The position numbers and the translations under genes are program-made. 64,000 bases of DNA, from positions 124,001 to 188,000 of the forward strand of contig JAJIRX010000492.1 of the NCBI GenBank assembly GCA_023853785.1, given 5' to 3'. Shown in pieces: positions 44,841-55,907 of this stretch (positions are counted from its first letter, which is position 1; each line of letters opens with the position of its first letter). This DNA is from Psilocybe azurescens (taxonomy: Eukaryota > Basidiomycota > Agaricomycetes > Agaricales > Agrocybaceae). The notes beneath the pieces are model-generated. The model saw only the letters and a program-made list of their open reading frames with translations. It was not told where the DNA came from and did not search any database.

Positions 44841-47800
44841 ATTATGGTTCTGTGTGAAGCTTGCAACCATTCATACAAAAATCTACAAGGTTTAACAGCC
44901 CATCGCAAGAAGTGCAAGCAAACACACAAAAATTCTACGCAAATCGTTCAAAATTCAGCAAAGGTTCTATCAGTAAGGCAGAGAGAGCATCGAAACAAGG
45001 GAATCAGAGCTTCACAAGACCAAGATGCAGAACCAGTATGTTATTTCAAATTTATACACAATTTTCTTTGAATATTAACAGAATTATTGCAGGTCAATAA
45101 CGTTGTAATGCTTGTTGATTCCGTTGCGGCACCTGAGCCAGCTGAAGATGTCTCCATGGCACCTCCAGAACCTCCCAAGTTTGTTCCTGCCCCAACAAGA
45201 CGTGGCAGAGAGCCGTAGATTTCCCAAGCAATTTGCAGATATGTTGCCCAATTCAACAACCCGGCTACCTCATATGCCGCCCTGCACATCTGCGTGTCCC
45301 CAAAGAACCATGTCAACCTCAAAATCAGCTACCAGAGCCTTATCCCAAACCTGCTGACCCTGAGCCTGGGCTTTTAAGAACTGAAATCAACAACTTTGGT
45401 CTCTATCGAGTGTATGCCTCGTTCCCCTCCAAGGAGGTTGACGAAAGTGACGATCTCAACAACCTATGCGATGCTCCTGGGCTTGCCACATCCAGCTCTG
45501 ATAAGCCTCAGAAGCGTTGGTGGAAACCATTTGGCATTGCTTCTGAGTCAAACACCAACTCCGAACCAAAGGATGGTCCCTTCACGCCATTCATGAATGC
45601 TACAGTTTTTCGGCTTGTCAACTGGTTTTATTCCACATCCAATTTGAAGTCAGCTAAAGAGCTCAACCGACTTGTCAAGGAAGTGATTCTAGCTGAGGAC
45701 TTTGACCGGGAACATTTACAGAAGTTTAGTGCAAAAAGGAATTCAGTCGCTTCGACAACGACAATACTACAAAATCTAGTCCATTTACCACTGAGAGCGG
45801 ATGGAAGACATCTACGGTTAAGTTATCGATGCCAGCGGAAGGAGTCAAGCATGCTTCGGAGGCAGATGCTCCTGTCTTAACAGTCCCAAACGTCTATTAC
45901 CGGAGTCTTGTGGATGTCATCAAGTCCGCGATTTCAAGATGTGAGCGCAAATGACTTTCATTACACACCATTCCGTCTCTTCTGGCAACCAACCCCAGAT
46001 AGCACCCCCGAACGGGTTATCTCTGAGCTGTACAACTCAGAAGCCTTCTATGGTGAATACGTGGAACTCAAGAAGCAACCACGAGAGCCTGGTTGTGATT
46101 TAGAAGTTGCCATTGCAGCGATGATGCTCTGGTCGGATTCCACCCATCTCGCCCCAATTTGGTGACGCATCCCTCTGGCCTGTATATCTTTTCTTCGGAA
46201 ACCATTCACAATATTTTCGAGCCAAACCCAGTAATTTTGCTGCACATCACATTGCTTACATCCCTTCGGTAAGTAGAGTGATCTATCTCAAGTTAAAGTC
46301 ACTCATTTTCTACGCTTTAAAGTTACCCAAAAATTTACAAGATCTCTATATGAAGGCGTATAACGGTCTTGCTGCATCTGCAGCTACGATAACCCATCTC
46401 AAGCGCTGAACTCATGCACGCAGTTTGGCTGCTGCTACTCGATCCAGAATTTGTGCATGCCTATGAGCATGGTATTGTCATAAAATGTGCTGATGGTATT
46501 GTTCGACGAAGTCTTCCCAAGATTTTTTACATATTCAGCGGATTACCCCGAGAAGTGAGTCATTTTCTGGATGATTCTCAGGTAATGATATTCTAATATG
46601 ATCCAGAATTCTTTTGGCAACAATCAGATTTCTTGCGAAGTGCCCTTGCCCACACTGTATCATCAAGAAGCTTTGGATTGGTGGGCTGGGAACTCATGTC
46701 GATGACCAAAGACGCCAGCGCCATCGGTTTGACACCCCACAGCGACAACAGAAAGTTGAGACAAGTCGGGTTTGGATTTATGAGAAGGGAAGAGGTGTTA
46801 AGAGCACCAGGGTTGAAGAACTTCTGAAGGAAGACTCTTCCGTTCCAACACGCAGTACGTATGACCACCAGCTTTTCTTTGTGTATCAGGACTAAATCAT
46901 CGACCCTGGCTTACAGAATGCATTCTCTACTAGGCTTTCCAAATTCGGATTCAACTATTTCTCAATGTTCGCTCCAGATCTCCTTCATGAATTCGAACTT
47001 GGGGTCTGGAAGGCTATCTTCACCCACCTCATGCGCATACTATATGCCTATGGTGAAAACAGCATTCAGGATCTCAACTTGAGGTACATGTAGTATCATA
47101 TGGTGTATTAGAATGATGTGCTGACATCTTGATACAGGTATCGTCGGATACAAACATTTGGGCGATCCACAATCCGACGTTTTTCCACTAATGCCTCATC
47201 AATGACAAAGTTGGCTGCAAGGGATTTTGAAGACTTACTTCAGGTGCATTTATTTTGTTCTCCTGTAGTTACGCACTGACATAATTTTTTCAAAGTGTTC
47301 AATGCCAGTCTTCGAGAACTTACTACCAGAAGCACATGACACATTAATCCAGAACCTTCTATTCACGCTATGCACTTGGCATGCCTATGCCAAACTTTGT
47401 CTGCATACATCATCGACACTCTATGGGCTGAAGGCAACTACAAAATCCCTCGGAAGATGCATTCGTGACTTTGCAAAAACAGTATGCCCTATTTATGATA
47501 CCAGAGAACTTCCTCGTGAGGAGGCAGCCCGTGTGCGCCCGACGTGCCAATGCCACCAAGAAGGGAAAGGCCACAGCAGGACGGGCCAACCCAACAAAAA
47601 CAACAAATGCAAAGGCAAATGAACCTGGGAGCCGACGAAAATTATTCAACCTCCTTACCTATAAACTCCATGCTCTTGGGGACTACATATACTCTATTTG
47701 GCAGTATGGGCCATCCAGCGGCTATTCCACGCAGACGGTATGTGCATATGACCTATTATTGTTGATGTTTATACTAATCTGCAATGGACAGGGTGAACTC

Positions 47801-49136
47801 GAGCATAGGAGGGTTAAACGCTTTTATGCGAAGACAAACAAAGGACGCACCTTTGAATGGCAAATAGCAAGGCACCAACGACGAGAGCGTGTTCTTCGTC
47901 ACATTGCTGAACGGGTACAGAGTCAGGAAAAGCAAAATTTCCACCCAGCATCATTCGGTGACCCCCTCATGTTCCATATACTGAGTCTGATCCTCTTCCA
48001 CGGACCTTACCCGAGCTCCACCACCACATATCCAGCAATAAGCGGTTCGGAGACAACATCTTCCAGTGGCTTGAAAAAATGAAGGGGATCCATCGCTCAA
48101 CGTATGATATATAATCGACTTCCGTTTTCCCAATCTAACATGACTGTAATTGGCAGAAATTTCTTCCAAAGCTCAAAGCTCATTTACTCTCACAGCTACT
48201 AGGCCATTCCTTCGACAGTGATGAGTGTACCTACACCGACGAGGAGCGTGGCAACGTCCAGATAGTCAACAACATGATGTATCGTCACAAGGTCATTCGG
48301 TTCAACTACACAACATACGACCTACGGGCGCGAGCAAGACTCCATCAACCCCCGAACCCATGCTGACATTATGACATTATCTGGCAACGATGACGATGGG
48401 CATCCCTACGCATATGCTCGTGTGCTTGGGGTCTATCATGTAGATGTCAGGCACCGTGGACCGCTCTCAAAATCACAACACATTCACCGAATCAATTTTC
48501 TTTGGGTACGGTGGTTCAAGTTGGACACTGGACATGTTGGTGGCTGGAAAACACGACGTCTCCACCGTATTCGCTTTGTGAACACGTCCTCGTCCTCATC
48601 AGCATTTGGGTTTCTGGACCCATCGGATGTCATACGAGCTTCACATTTGATACCGGCTTTTGCTCATGGCACAACTACACGATACATGGGACGTTCTATT
48701 GCACGGGCGTTCTACTAAGGATCATGAACTCCGGAACCAGGACTGGAGATTCTTCTATGTTGGCATGTGAGTTTTCTACCGTCAGCTACTATATCATGAT
48801 TAATGCCTGACCATTTCTTGTTATAGGTTCGTTGACCGTGATATGTTTGTACGTTATCTGGGAGGTGGTATCGGTCATCAAGCTACAAATGAGTACACAT
48901 CAAGCTTACGTCCGGAAGTCCACAATACACAAAGCTCTTTTGAAATGGGAGAGGGTGCCAACGACGATGGCCTATACAGCATGGAAGAGACAGTGGAAGA
49001 GTCTGACTTGGACCTTAATGAAAATGAACAAGTTGATGATGGTGACGAAGAGGAAGTTGACTCTCAAAATGATGATTGGGGTTATATGGCCCATAATCCT
49101 GATAGCGGCAGCGTCAGAGGAGGAAGAAGAAGGTGA
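44841..49136 (+). pseudogene. Plavaka-type (CACTA-like) transposase, degraded
   Basis: It begins MVLCEACNHSYKNLQGLTAH, a C2H2-type finger. Then, in changing frames, come blocks of the Plavaka transposases of mushrooms: RRFPKQFADMLPNSTTRLPH, GLYRVYASFP...LCDAPGLAT, FMNATVFRLVNWFYSTSNLK, ILAEDFDREHLQKFSA, FHYTPFRLFWQP, KQPREPGCDLEVAIAAMMLW then SDSTHLA, HAVWLLLLDPEFVHAYEHGI, KCPCPHCIIKK, APDLLHEFELGVWKAIFTHL, TRRLPRE-like, RRKLFNLLTYKLHALGDY, ELEHRRVKRFYAKT, YTTYDLR, TFLWVRWF-like INFLWVRWFKLD, AFGFLDPSDVIRASHLIPAF, and FVDRDMFVRYLGGGIGH with an acidic tail. At least six frame changes plus stops rule out a working enzyme. The C2H2 start and DLLHEFELG core fix the family. Confidence 0.8.
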
Positions 49137-49892
49137 GGATTGTGATAATTCAACTGATCAGGACTCCGGTGCAGAGGATGGAGACGAACCGTGGGGAATG
49201 GGTGATGCTGATGCTGAGGGTTATGCGGACCTGTAGATTAGAATAGTATAGGGCTTGCCCCTTAACCGTACATCTTAATTACTAGCTGTTCAATTGATCA
49301 TATTTTCTCATTAGTATGTGTGGCTCCTCACTGTGGTTAGATTGCAATTCAACACCGAAAAAGAATCCGACGTCATTCCATTGGATTCCAAGATTGTCTC
49401 AATTATTGATGTTAGCTTGCAATTTTCTCATATTATTTGCTTCAGAGATGCATTCTGTCGCAATCTTTATTCATTTCTTGGAAGCTGACCTCATACTTGG
49501 CTGACTTTCGAAGGAAATGGCAATGATTTTTCTTTCTTCCAACGATACCGAAATCGTTTCGTCGACAGTGCATTCACATTCAATCTTTTACGGATACTTT
49601 CATGCGTGCAAAAATATTCCACTGTAAACTACAATGTACCTACAATAAATTTGGCTGGGTTCCAAGGTATTATAATATTTCTCTCGCCGTACCTTGTTTG
49701 CTAAATTATACCCTGACAATCCAGGGGCATGCATGGGCACTACGAATTTCCCAGACCCAGTCCCATGTCCATGGAAGGACACCCGGTTATCGTGGGACTT
49801 TCAAATGGCCACATCGAGTGGCATTCTTTATGCGGTTTCGCTGATGTAAGAGTGACTGAGGTATTCTACCTACAGGGGGAAATATATATATT
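49137..49892. other. Spacer downstream of the transposase
   Basis: An alternative acidic frame runs to 49236 (…EEEEEGEDCDNSTDQDSG). Beyond that are only AT-rich sequence and overlapping short frames. I did not find terminal inverted repeats that pair with the 41-42 kb side. Confidence 0.4.
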
Positions 49893-50292
49893 TAGTGATT
49901 GTCAGGGGTAACCCCAGGGTAGAATTGGGTCTACCCCTACCCCTACCCCCCAAAAACCCCACTCTTGCCTAGGGTAAGGGTTTTCTCAAGGGTACAAAAT
50001 TCTCTACCCTTACCCTTACCCTTGAGAGGGGTATGGAGTAAAATTTCATTTTTATTGACAAATTAATATGTATTTGGTTGTCTGTAAGATATTGAGTATG
50101 AAATGAGACAGATTTATGCAGGTTTCTCAATTATAACATAGATAAAGTGGGTAGATATGGCATAGTTAAAATACCCCTACCCTTGATCAAGGGTAAGGGT
50201 TTTATCAAGGGTATAAAATCTGTACTCTTACCCCTACCCTCACCATACCCCTGATAAAACCCTGGGGGTTTGGTAAACCCTGACAATCACTA
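49893..50292. mobile_element. hAT-like non-autonomous TIR element rich in telomere-like tracts
   Basis: Both ends begin TAGTGATTGTCAGGG (right end as reverse complement), fitting the Y-A-R-N-G start of hAT elements. The 8 bp outside are tatatatt (49885-49892) and tatatatc (50293-50300), a 7-of-8 duplication; hAT elements duplicate 8 bp. The 400-bp interior has no ORF but four pyrimidine tracts of CCCTA/CCCCTA/CCCTTA (about 49927-49950, 50005-50025, 50170-50180, 50225-50245) with complementary TAGGGTAAGGGTTTT segments that could form hairpins or G-quadruplexes. Confidence 0.7.
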
Positions 50293-50336
50293 TATATATC
50301 TCCCCATAATATAAAGGGCCTTTAGTTTACTTATAA

Positions 50337-50839
50337 TAGGCAGTTTGTGTGGAGCCATGAGGAGCCACCGGTGGCAAAATGTTGATGTGTCATTCCGGCC
50401 CGTGGCTCGCTCGTGGCTTTTCTGTGGCTAAATGACTGTTTTCACCAGTTTTCATTTGTCTATAATACTAATAATAAGACGCGCAAAAGGATGAAAAAAG
50501 TTTAAAAGTTGCCATGAGATGCCTACATTCCATCCTAAGTGTTTGTGAAGAAATCTAAACATGAGAAGTCGACAAAAGACTAGTTTTTAAGCTTACTTTT
50601 ACCTCAAATTTTCTACCAATTTTACAAAGATATGACAGCCTGAACCTGCAGGAGAGTAATATTTACATCGTACAGTTACTACAATGAAAAAGGTCTAATA
50701 TTTGCGCAATATGCACCTCAGAAAACCCGCCAACATTGTCGATCAAAGCCACAGGCCAGCCACGAGCAAGCCACGGGCTGGAATGACACATCAACATTTT
50801 GCCACCAGTGGCTCCCCGTGGCTCCACACAAACTGCCTA
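50337..50839. mobile_element. Non-autonomous TIR element (MITE) with 93-bp inverted repeats
   Basis: The left end (50337-50429) and the reverse complement of the right end (50747-50839) agree at almost every position, starting TAGGCAGTTTGTGTGGAGCC and including GGCAAAATGTTGATGTGTCA. ATAA flanks both sides (50333-50336, 50840-50843). The repeat is built of GTGGCT words. The 317-bp core has no coding potential. The superfamily is not clear from a 4-bp flank match; it could also be TWA or TA duplication with chance extension. Confidence 0.75.
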
Positions 50840-51834
50840 ATAAAGAAGAGGGGGATAATGGGATAACAGTGGAATAAAGATAAACAATGTCTGAAGTGTC
50901 TTTATTATGTTGGTGTTCTCTCAACAATTGTAGGTTAGATTGCTTGAGAATGCACATAAGCACATCCTTGAGTGCACTTGCTCAGTCATGTGATTACCAA
51001 ATAAGGTAAATCGGTGATCTCCGACGCATCACGTGTGACTGAAAATGTGAGACGGGGGGAGTGCAAGGACAGTTACCAACGGGCACCTTGCCTAATCCGC
51101 GTCTCCGGCGCTTAAAGGTGTTAGTACATTCACCGTTTCGTCGACTAACACCGCTTCGACTCACATGCCGTCAGTAATTAATTAAAGCAGTCATTGAAGT
51201 AGTATGTTTTGTATTTAGAACTATAGAAAGATGACATACTAGATTCCCAGCACTACGCTTAAGAAAGGTCACGTATTTGAACAGCGCGCAGAAGTTGCCC
51301 TCCACATCTTGACAAAATTATGTCTATTCAAAGCACTGCGAGCCGGCCGGATGATAGATCTTCGTTCATATGTCTTTCTGACTTCTCGGCTGTGTCGTGT
51401 ATATGGGTACCACATGACAAAATGGAAAAGCCCGGGATGATTCTCATTCACATGTTGAGGCCTGGAGGTATTTTAAGATCTTTTCAGCAGGTCCTTGTTA
51501 CACGGCTATAACTTCGCATTTATCAAAAGTTAGATGTACTCGAGGAATACAGTGATCAAAAGCACGGAGGTGCATCCATTAAAGTTGCTGCCTCTCGCGT
51601 TTGAAGATGCTATATCCCACAGGTTTGTCGGCACTCGGACTGGCACGTAAGTCTGTTTTTAGACATTGCTATCAGCATTCCTTTGATATCGGGATATAAC
51701 CCGAGCCCAACCCGGACTTCTATTCATCCTTTCATACCTGCGATGCCTGTGACATACAGAAATATATCCGTACCATACAGCACTTGAAGTAAGGTGTCCT
51801 TTGTCTCACACTTCCATCCCTTCCGGCGCCTCAT
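50840..51834. other. Intergenic; no gene recognised
   Basis: Right flank of the MITE and the upstream region of the next gene. Short frames on both strands (51269-51511) lack motifs and overlap one another. Confidence 0.4.
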
Positions 51835-53095
51835 ATGATTGCGAGTCTCGTAGTACTCAGCGCTCTGCTAGCGTTCTCGGAGCATGTTGTAGCGCAAGAT
51901 AGTGCGGGGTGGCTCAGTGTCTCCCTGGGGCCGCAGATTGGGTCTGTAGATTTCACATAGATTTGAGCAACTAATCCAGGCTAATCATGCTCGGAAATGC
52001 ACCAGAGTTTCAATTCATTGCAACAAAGTCCATGCCAGATTGGCAGCGATCTTCTATCGGTATGCAATAATGGCCAGCGTGAGTGTTCTAATCGGACTCT
52101 ATATGCTACCGTTGCTTAGTCCCTTTCAAAGCGTCTCCTATACCCCCTTTACCTCAGGGTGCTATCTTCCAGTACTTGGGGCCTCAACTTGGAAGCGACA
52201 CTCCATGCACATGCAGTACTGTGTATTACTCCCTACTGAGCGCCTGCTCAGTATGTCAAGGTCACACTTTTCGCAAGTACGGTTTATACCAATCATTTTG
52301 GAGGAATAAATGCTGATAGCAGCCGGAACGACTCTAGTTGGTCAAAATACAATACGAATTGCACCACCGTTTACTCCCAAACGTGCGTGTGATTGACGAT
52401 GGCATCCATACTGTTTGTTCATTCACTGCGCACAGATTTATCGGGAATATACCCTCAGACACTCGAGTACCAAATTATGCTTACCAAAATGTCGCGGTGA
52501 GAGCTCTAGTAATTGCAAACGGTCCACATTATCTCATGCTCATGCAGGCCTCCGATACTTTCAACGCTACCCTTGCATCGACAGCTGGTATGCTTTCTTT
52601 CTTCTCCTCGGGATCGACTGACGCTTCATCGTAGGTGGTGCCGAGTCAACCAGTATCCCGACTCCCACCTCAGCCGTAGCATCAAGCGTTGCCCCGTCCG
52701 CATCCCCAAACACATCAGGCACAGCGTCCTCGCATTCTCACAGCAAGGCAGGGGTGATCGCGGGTGCTACAGTGGGAGGAATCGTGGGTGCCGCTCTAAT
52801 CGCCGCTCTACTGTACCTTCTCTGGAAGAGAAGGCACCCACAGCCCACAGGCAGATACGACGTGCCACTACCCAAAGATGAACATCCAGGACACCCCATT
52901 CCTGGTGGCGAGCAGATGAAGCTATATGTATGTGATCTCGAAAGTGTTCATTGAGCGAGAGGCTCACAGCTCCATCAGGATCCCAATGATCCAACCACTT
53001 TCCCCCCGAGCTTCGGAGACGGCGCAGTTACTCCAGCGCCATCATACCAAATTCAACACCCGTCATCCGCATTCACGGGTAGGCCAGAAGTGTAA
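51835..53095 (+). CDS. Single-pass cell-surface protein with Cys-rich ectodomain
   Basis: Exons join in phase. A signal peptide MIASLVVLSALLAFSEHVVA is followed by FNSLQQSPCQIGSDLLS (family motif F-N-S-x-x-Q-S-P-C), GAIFQYLGPQLGSDTPCTCS with TVYYSLLSACS, WSKYNTNCTTVYSQT, and FIGNIPSDTRVPNYAYQNVA. A Ser/Thr/Pro stalk (STSIPTPTSAVASSVAPSAS...) then a helix, AGVIAGATVGGIVGAALIAA...LLYLLWKRR, anchor a cytosolic tail of about 75 residues ending SAFTGRPEV at TAA 53095. The last intron is 51 nt and joins KLY to DPNDP. This is a common agaricomycete type I membrane family (cysteine-rich, mid2-like architecture); a wall-sensor role is conjecture. No lesion. The second intron's acceptor (…ccagag|TTTC) was chosen to keep phase. 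Confidence 0.8.
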
Positions 53096-53954
53096 AGATG
53101 CGGAAGATGACTGAAGATAAGGAAAATCGGCGTTCCGAGACTACAGCAATGTGTCGAGGAAATATCACAGGTTGGAGTTCGAAGGTACATATAGTGTTGA
53201 TTATTAGTCTTTACAATTATCCGAGTTCCTCGTTTGGCAACCAACCTGTATTGAAGCTGTATCTGAGCTCAGACTTGCGAACTGAATGTTAGTTGATAAC
53301 ATATGATAAATTCAAACGCAAAACTTTTGTGCGCGCCGCGAAACTCACCGACAGCAACCGTCCTGATGTCACGTGAACGCGTTCTTAGTCTGCTAAGCTC
53401 TCTACAGTTCTGAGTTGAAGCCGGGTAAGCGGCATTAATGACTGGGGATTATCTTGATTCTGTTCTCGATGTTCTCTTACGCAGATAGCAGTGGCGACAT
53501 GATATAGATCTGAAATATATATATTCAAGAATATTGTACATGTGATAAGATCTAAATACAAAAAGTAAGTATTAATGAATATGTAGAACTCGACGAAGAG
53601 TGTAACGCACATTGAAGAGATTTCCATCGAGATTAGTAGATTGGACAAGTTATGAAATGATGTGAGATGAAATGAGGTGTGAATCACTGGCGGGTCGATT
53701 CTTTGATGCAGTACGATAGCGAGAATAAAGATGGCAAGGGGAATGAAACGAGAGAAAGTTGGACATGAAAAGAAACAAGAAAAGATATAAATAAGAATAT
53801 TGAGACATACAAATCATATCTGCACGTCTAGCGACGGTATACAGGACGCTCAAGAATCAAGAAAACCTAGATAGGAGACGGGGAATAGATGAAGCATAGA
53901 ATAGGCGAAAAGTTGCATGGATGGATGGGTGTTCGTGCGATCATGATGTCTTGT
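53096..53954. other. Intergenic between convergent genes
   Basis: 3' flanks of the surface protein (+) and the CCCH gene (-). Minus frames at 53385-53853 are AT-rich and hydrophobic by composition only, so I do not regard them as genes. Confidence 0.4.
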
Positions 53955-55907
53955 CTAGTACGAGAGAGTCACAGGTGCCTCCTTGAAAAATGAAAATGAA
54001 TTAGTCAGACAGAGTATTAATAAGGGACGATCAACGAATTTGAGAGTGACTGCGACTTACAGCCTTGATATCGGCAGGTGGCACTGCGTTCAACTTATAA
54101 TCTGTGAAGCTCGATTTCGAGTTATCCGCCGGTTGAGCATTGGTAGCAGCAGTTGCAGTCGTAGAGGGAACAGGAGCAGCATCCGCTGGCGCTGTCTCTG
54201 CAGGCTTTGCCGCCGAAGATTTCTTCCTTCTCCCCGCTGAGGCAGGGCCCTTACGGTGTGCACCACCAGCACTCGCTTTCCCGCCCTCTCTCGTCTTCTT
54301 CTGCCCGAGTCCAGCAGATTTGGGGAGTTCATCACTGGCCGCCGCAGGCACAGGAGCCGCCTCCCCTTCAACCACACCATCGTTCGTCGTCGCCGATTTC
54401 TCAACCTCGGCCTCACCCTCAACTTTCTCAGATTTCGGCTTCTTGGACGTCTGCTTAACCCCTGCAGACTTCGGCGGCCGCCCAGCAGCCTTCATCGCCT
54501 TCACATGCGCCTTCCACCGCTCGTTGTCGAGCTGGCGCTGCTCTCGAGATTTCTGCTCTGCGACTTCGAGCACCGACTTCACCTTCGCGACCTGCTCGGG
54601 GCTCGTCCACCACCCGCGCTTCGGCAGCGCGTTTTTGAGTGCGAGTAGATGCATTTCGCCGCGCCGAATTTGCAGGAGTCGAGGAGGAAGTAGATGCACA
54701 CGTTCTTGCCGCTGTGGAAAGTAAGATTTTGTGAGTTGCTCCAAACGAATGAAAAGACGAATGAAGCGATATAGAAATTAAAGTGCGAACCACTCACAGG
54801 TCGTCACGGACGCTCTTTTCGTCGGGCGCATGGGAGAACGTGCAGGTCGTGCCACGTCCACATCCGTCGTGGTTGTAGAAGCGACATTGTATGCCGTTCC
54901 CGATATGATTGCAGTCACTGGAGTCCGAGAGTTCCGCGATTTCGAGCGCCTCAAAGTCGTACTGCGGGAATCCGAAATCGACATCCTTGACAAGCTCTTC
55001 GACGGGGTTAGGTCCAAGCTCGTGTTTTCCCAGCTGAGTGCTTGTTTCGATGAAGTGGGTTACTTCGGTGAGGGCGGCACGGGCGAGTAGATGGCTTGGT
55101 TCGTGCTCGAGGACGGTTTCGAAGTCTACAACGGTTCGTTAGTTTGTTGTGAGGTGTATGAAGGGCAGAGTTGAGATATACCGATTTTGGCAGGTTTCAA
55201 AAGTCTTTGTTCGAGGCGTGACACACCTCGCACATATCGAGCTTCTGTGTTTTTAGGATCCAAGGTGAGTGCCCGAGTAGCTGCGTGGGCTGCTTCTTCA
55301 TACCTGTTCGAGACACCCATCATATCAGATCTTGGTCTAAAGACGCAGTATTAATAAAGGGTCACCATTTCAATTTACGGTATGCAGCAGCAAGGCTGAT
55401 AAAGTAAGAGGGTTTCGTGCCACAGAGCTCAATGGCCTGAAGATAATGTGGGTATGAAGCTTTGTAGTTCTTCAAGTCGAAGAGAATATCGCCCTGCGAT
55501 ACAAACATAGTTGATATTGAGCTTCTATTCAAGAGGCACATGAAAACCAAAGTACTCACAGCTCTTTTATGGCCTTCAGCTTTCTCCCTGATCGCTGTCT
55601 TCCTGGCTATACGCTTGAGAGCGCGGGCAGCGATCAACTCCTCCGTACTTTTCGGTGGCGAAAGGACGACTGTCACTGAAGGCGCCGGTGTGACAGATGC
55701 ACTATCATCTGCAGCCAGCGCATTTGCATCTTTCTTCTCCTCAGCAGATGTTGTAGTGGTGGTGTTGACTGGGTCCGCTGTGGCATCCGCTGGTACTGCG
55801 GATACGGCAATAGTGGTGGTGGCAGGAACCTGTTCCGCGACCGTCGATGGCTCTGCTTTAAGCACACTTTTGGCTACTGTGGCTTCATTTTGAGAGGGAG
55901 TGGACAT
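53955..55907 (-). CDS. TPR protein with two CCCH zinc fingers (one-base frame break)
   Basis: ATG 55907 opens a Ser/Thr/Ala-rich leader. Then come RKTAIREKAEGHKRA, GDILFDLKNYKASYPHYLQA and YEEAAHAATRALTLDPKNTE (TPR repeats), and DFETVLEHEPSHLLARAALT. The first finger CRFYNHDGCGRGTTCTFSH (C-x7-C-x5-C-x3-H) is followed by CIYFLLDSCKFGAAKCIYSH (C-x7-C-x6-C-x3-H), then NALPKRGWWTSPEQVAKVKS and a long basic low-complexity tail ending DIKA|EAPVTLSY at 53955-53957 after a final intron. It probably binds RNA. SHSK and NALPKRGWW are in different frames: the T5 run at 54632-54636 (A5 in mRNA) would need one more base. All other junctions are in phase, so I treat it as a gene with a probable sequence error. 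Confidence 0.8.

Noticed and set aside
49920..50260. CCCTA/CCCTTA tracts read as a real or interstitial telomere
   Set aside because: The unit is irregular, occurs in both orientations, and lies wholly inside a TIR-bounded element with a target duplication.
54140..54724. 194- and 130-codon plus-strand frames
   Set aside because: They are shadows of the Ala/Lys/Pro-rich C-terminal region of the minus-strand CCCH protein, whose zinc fingers fix the true strand.
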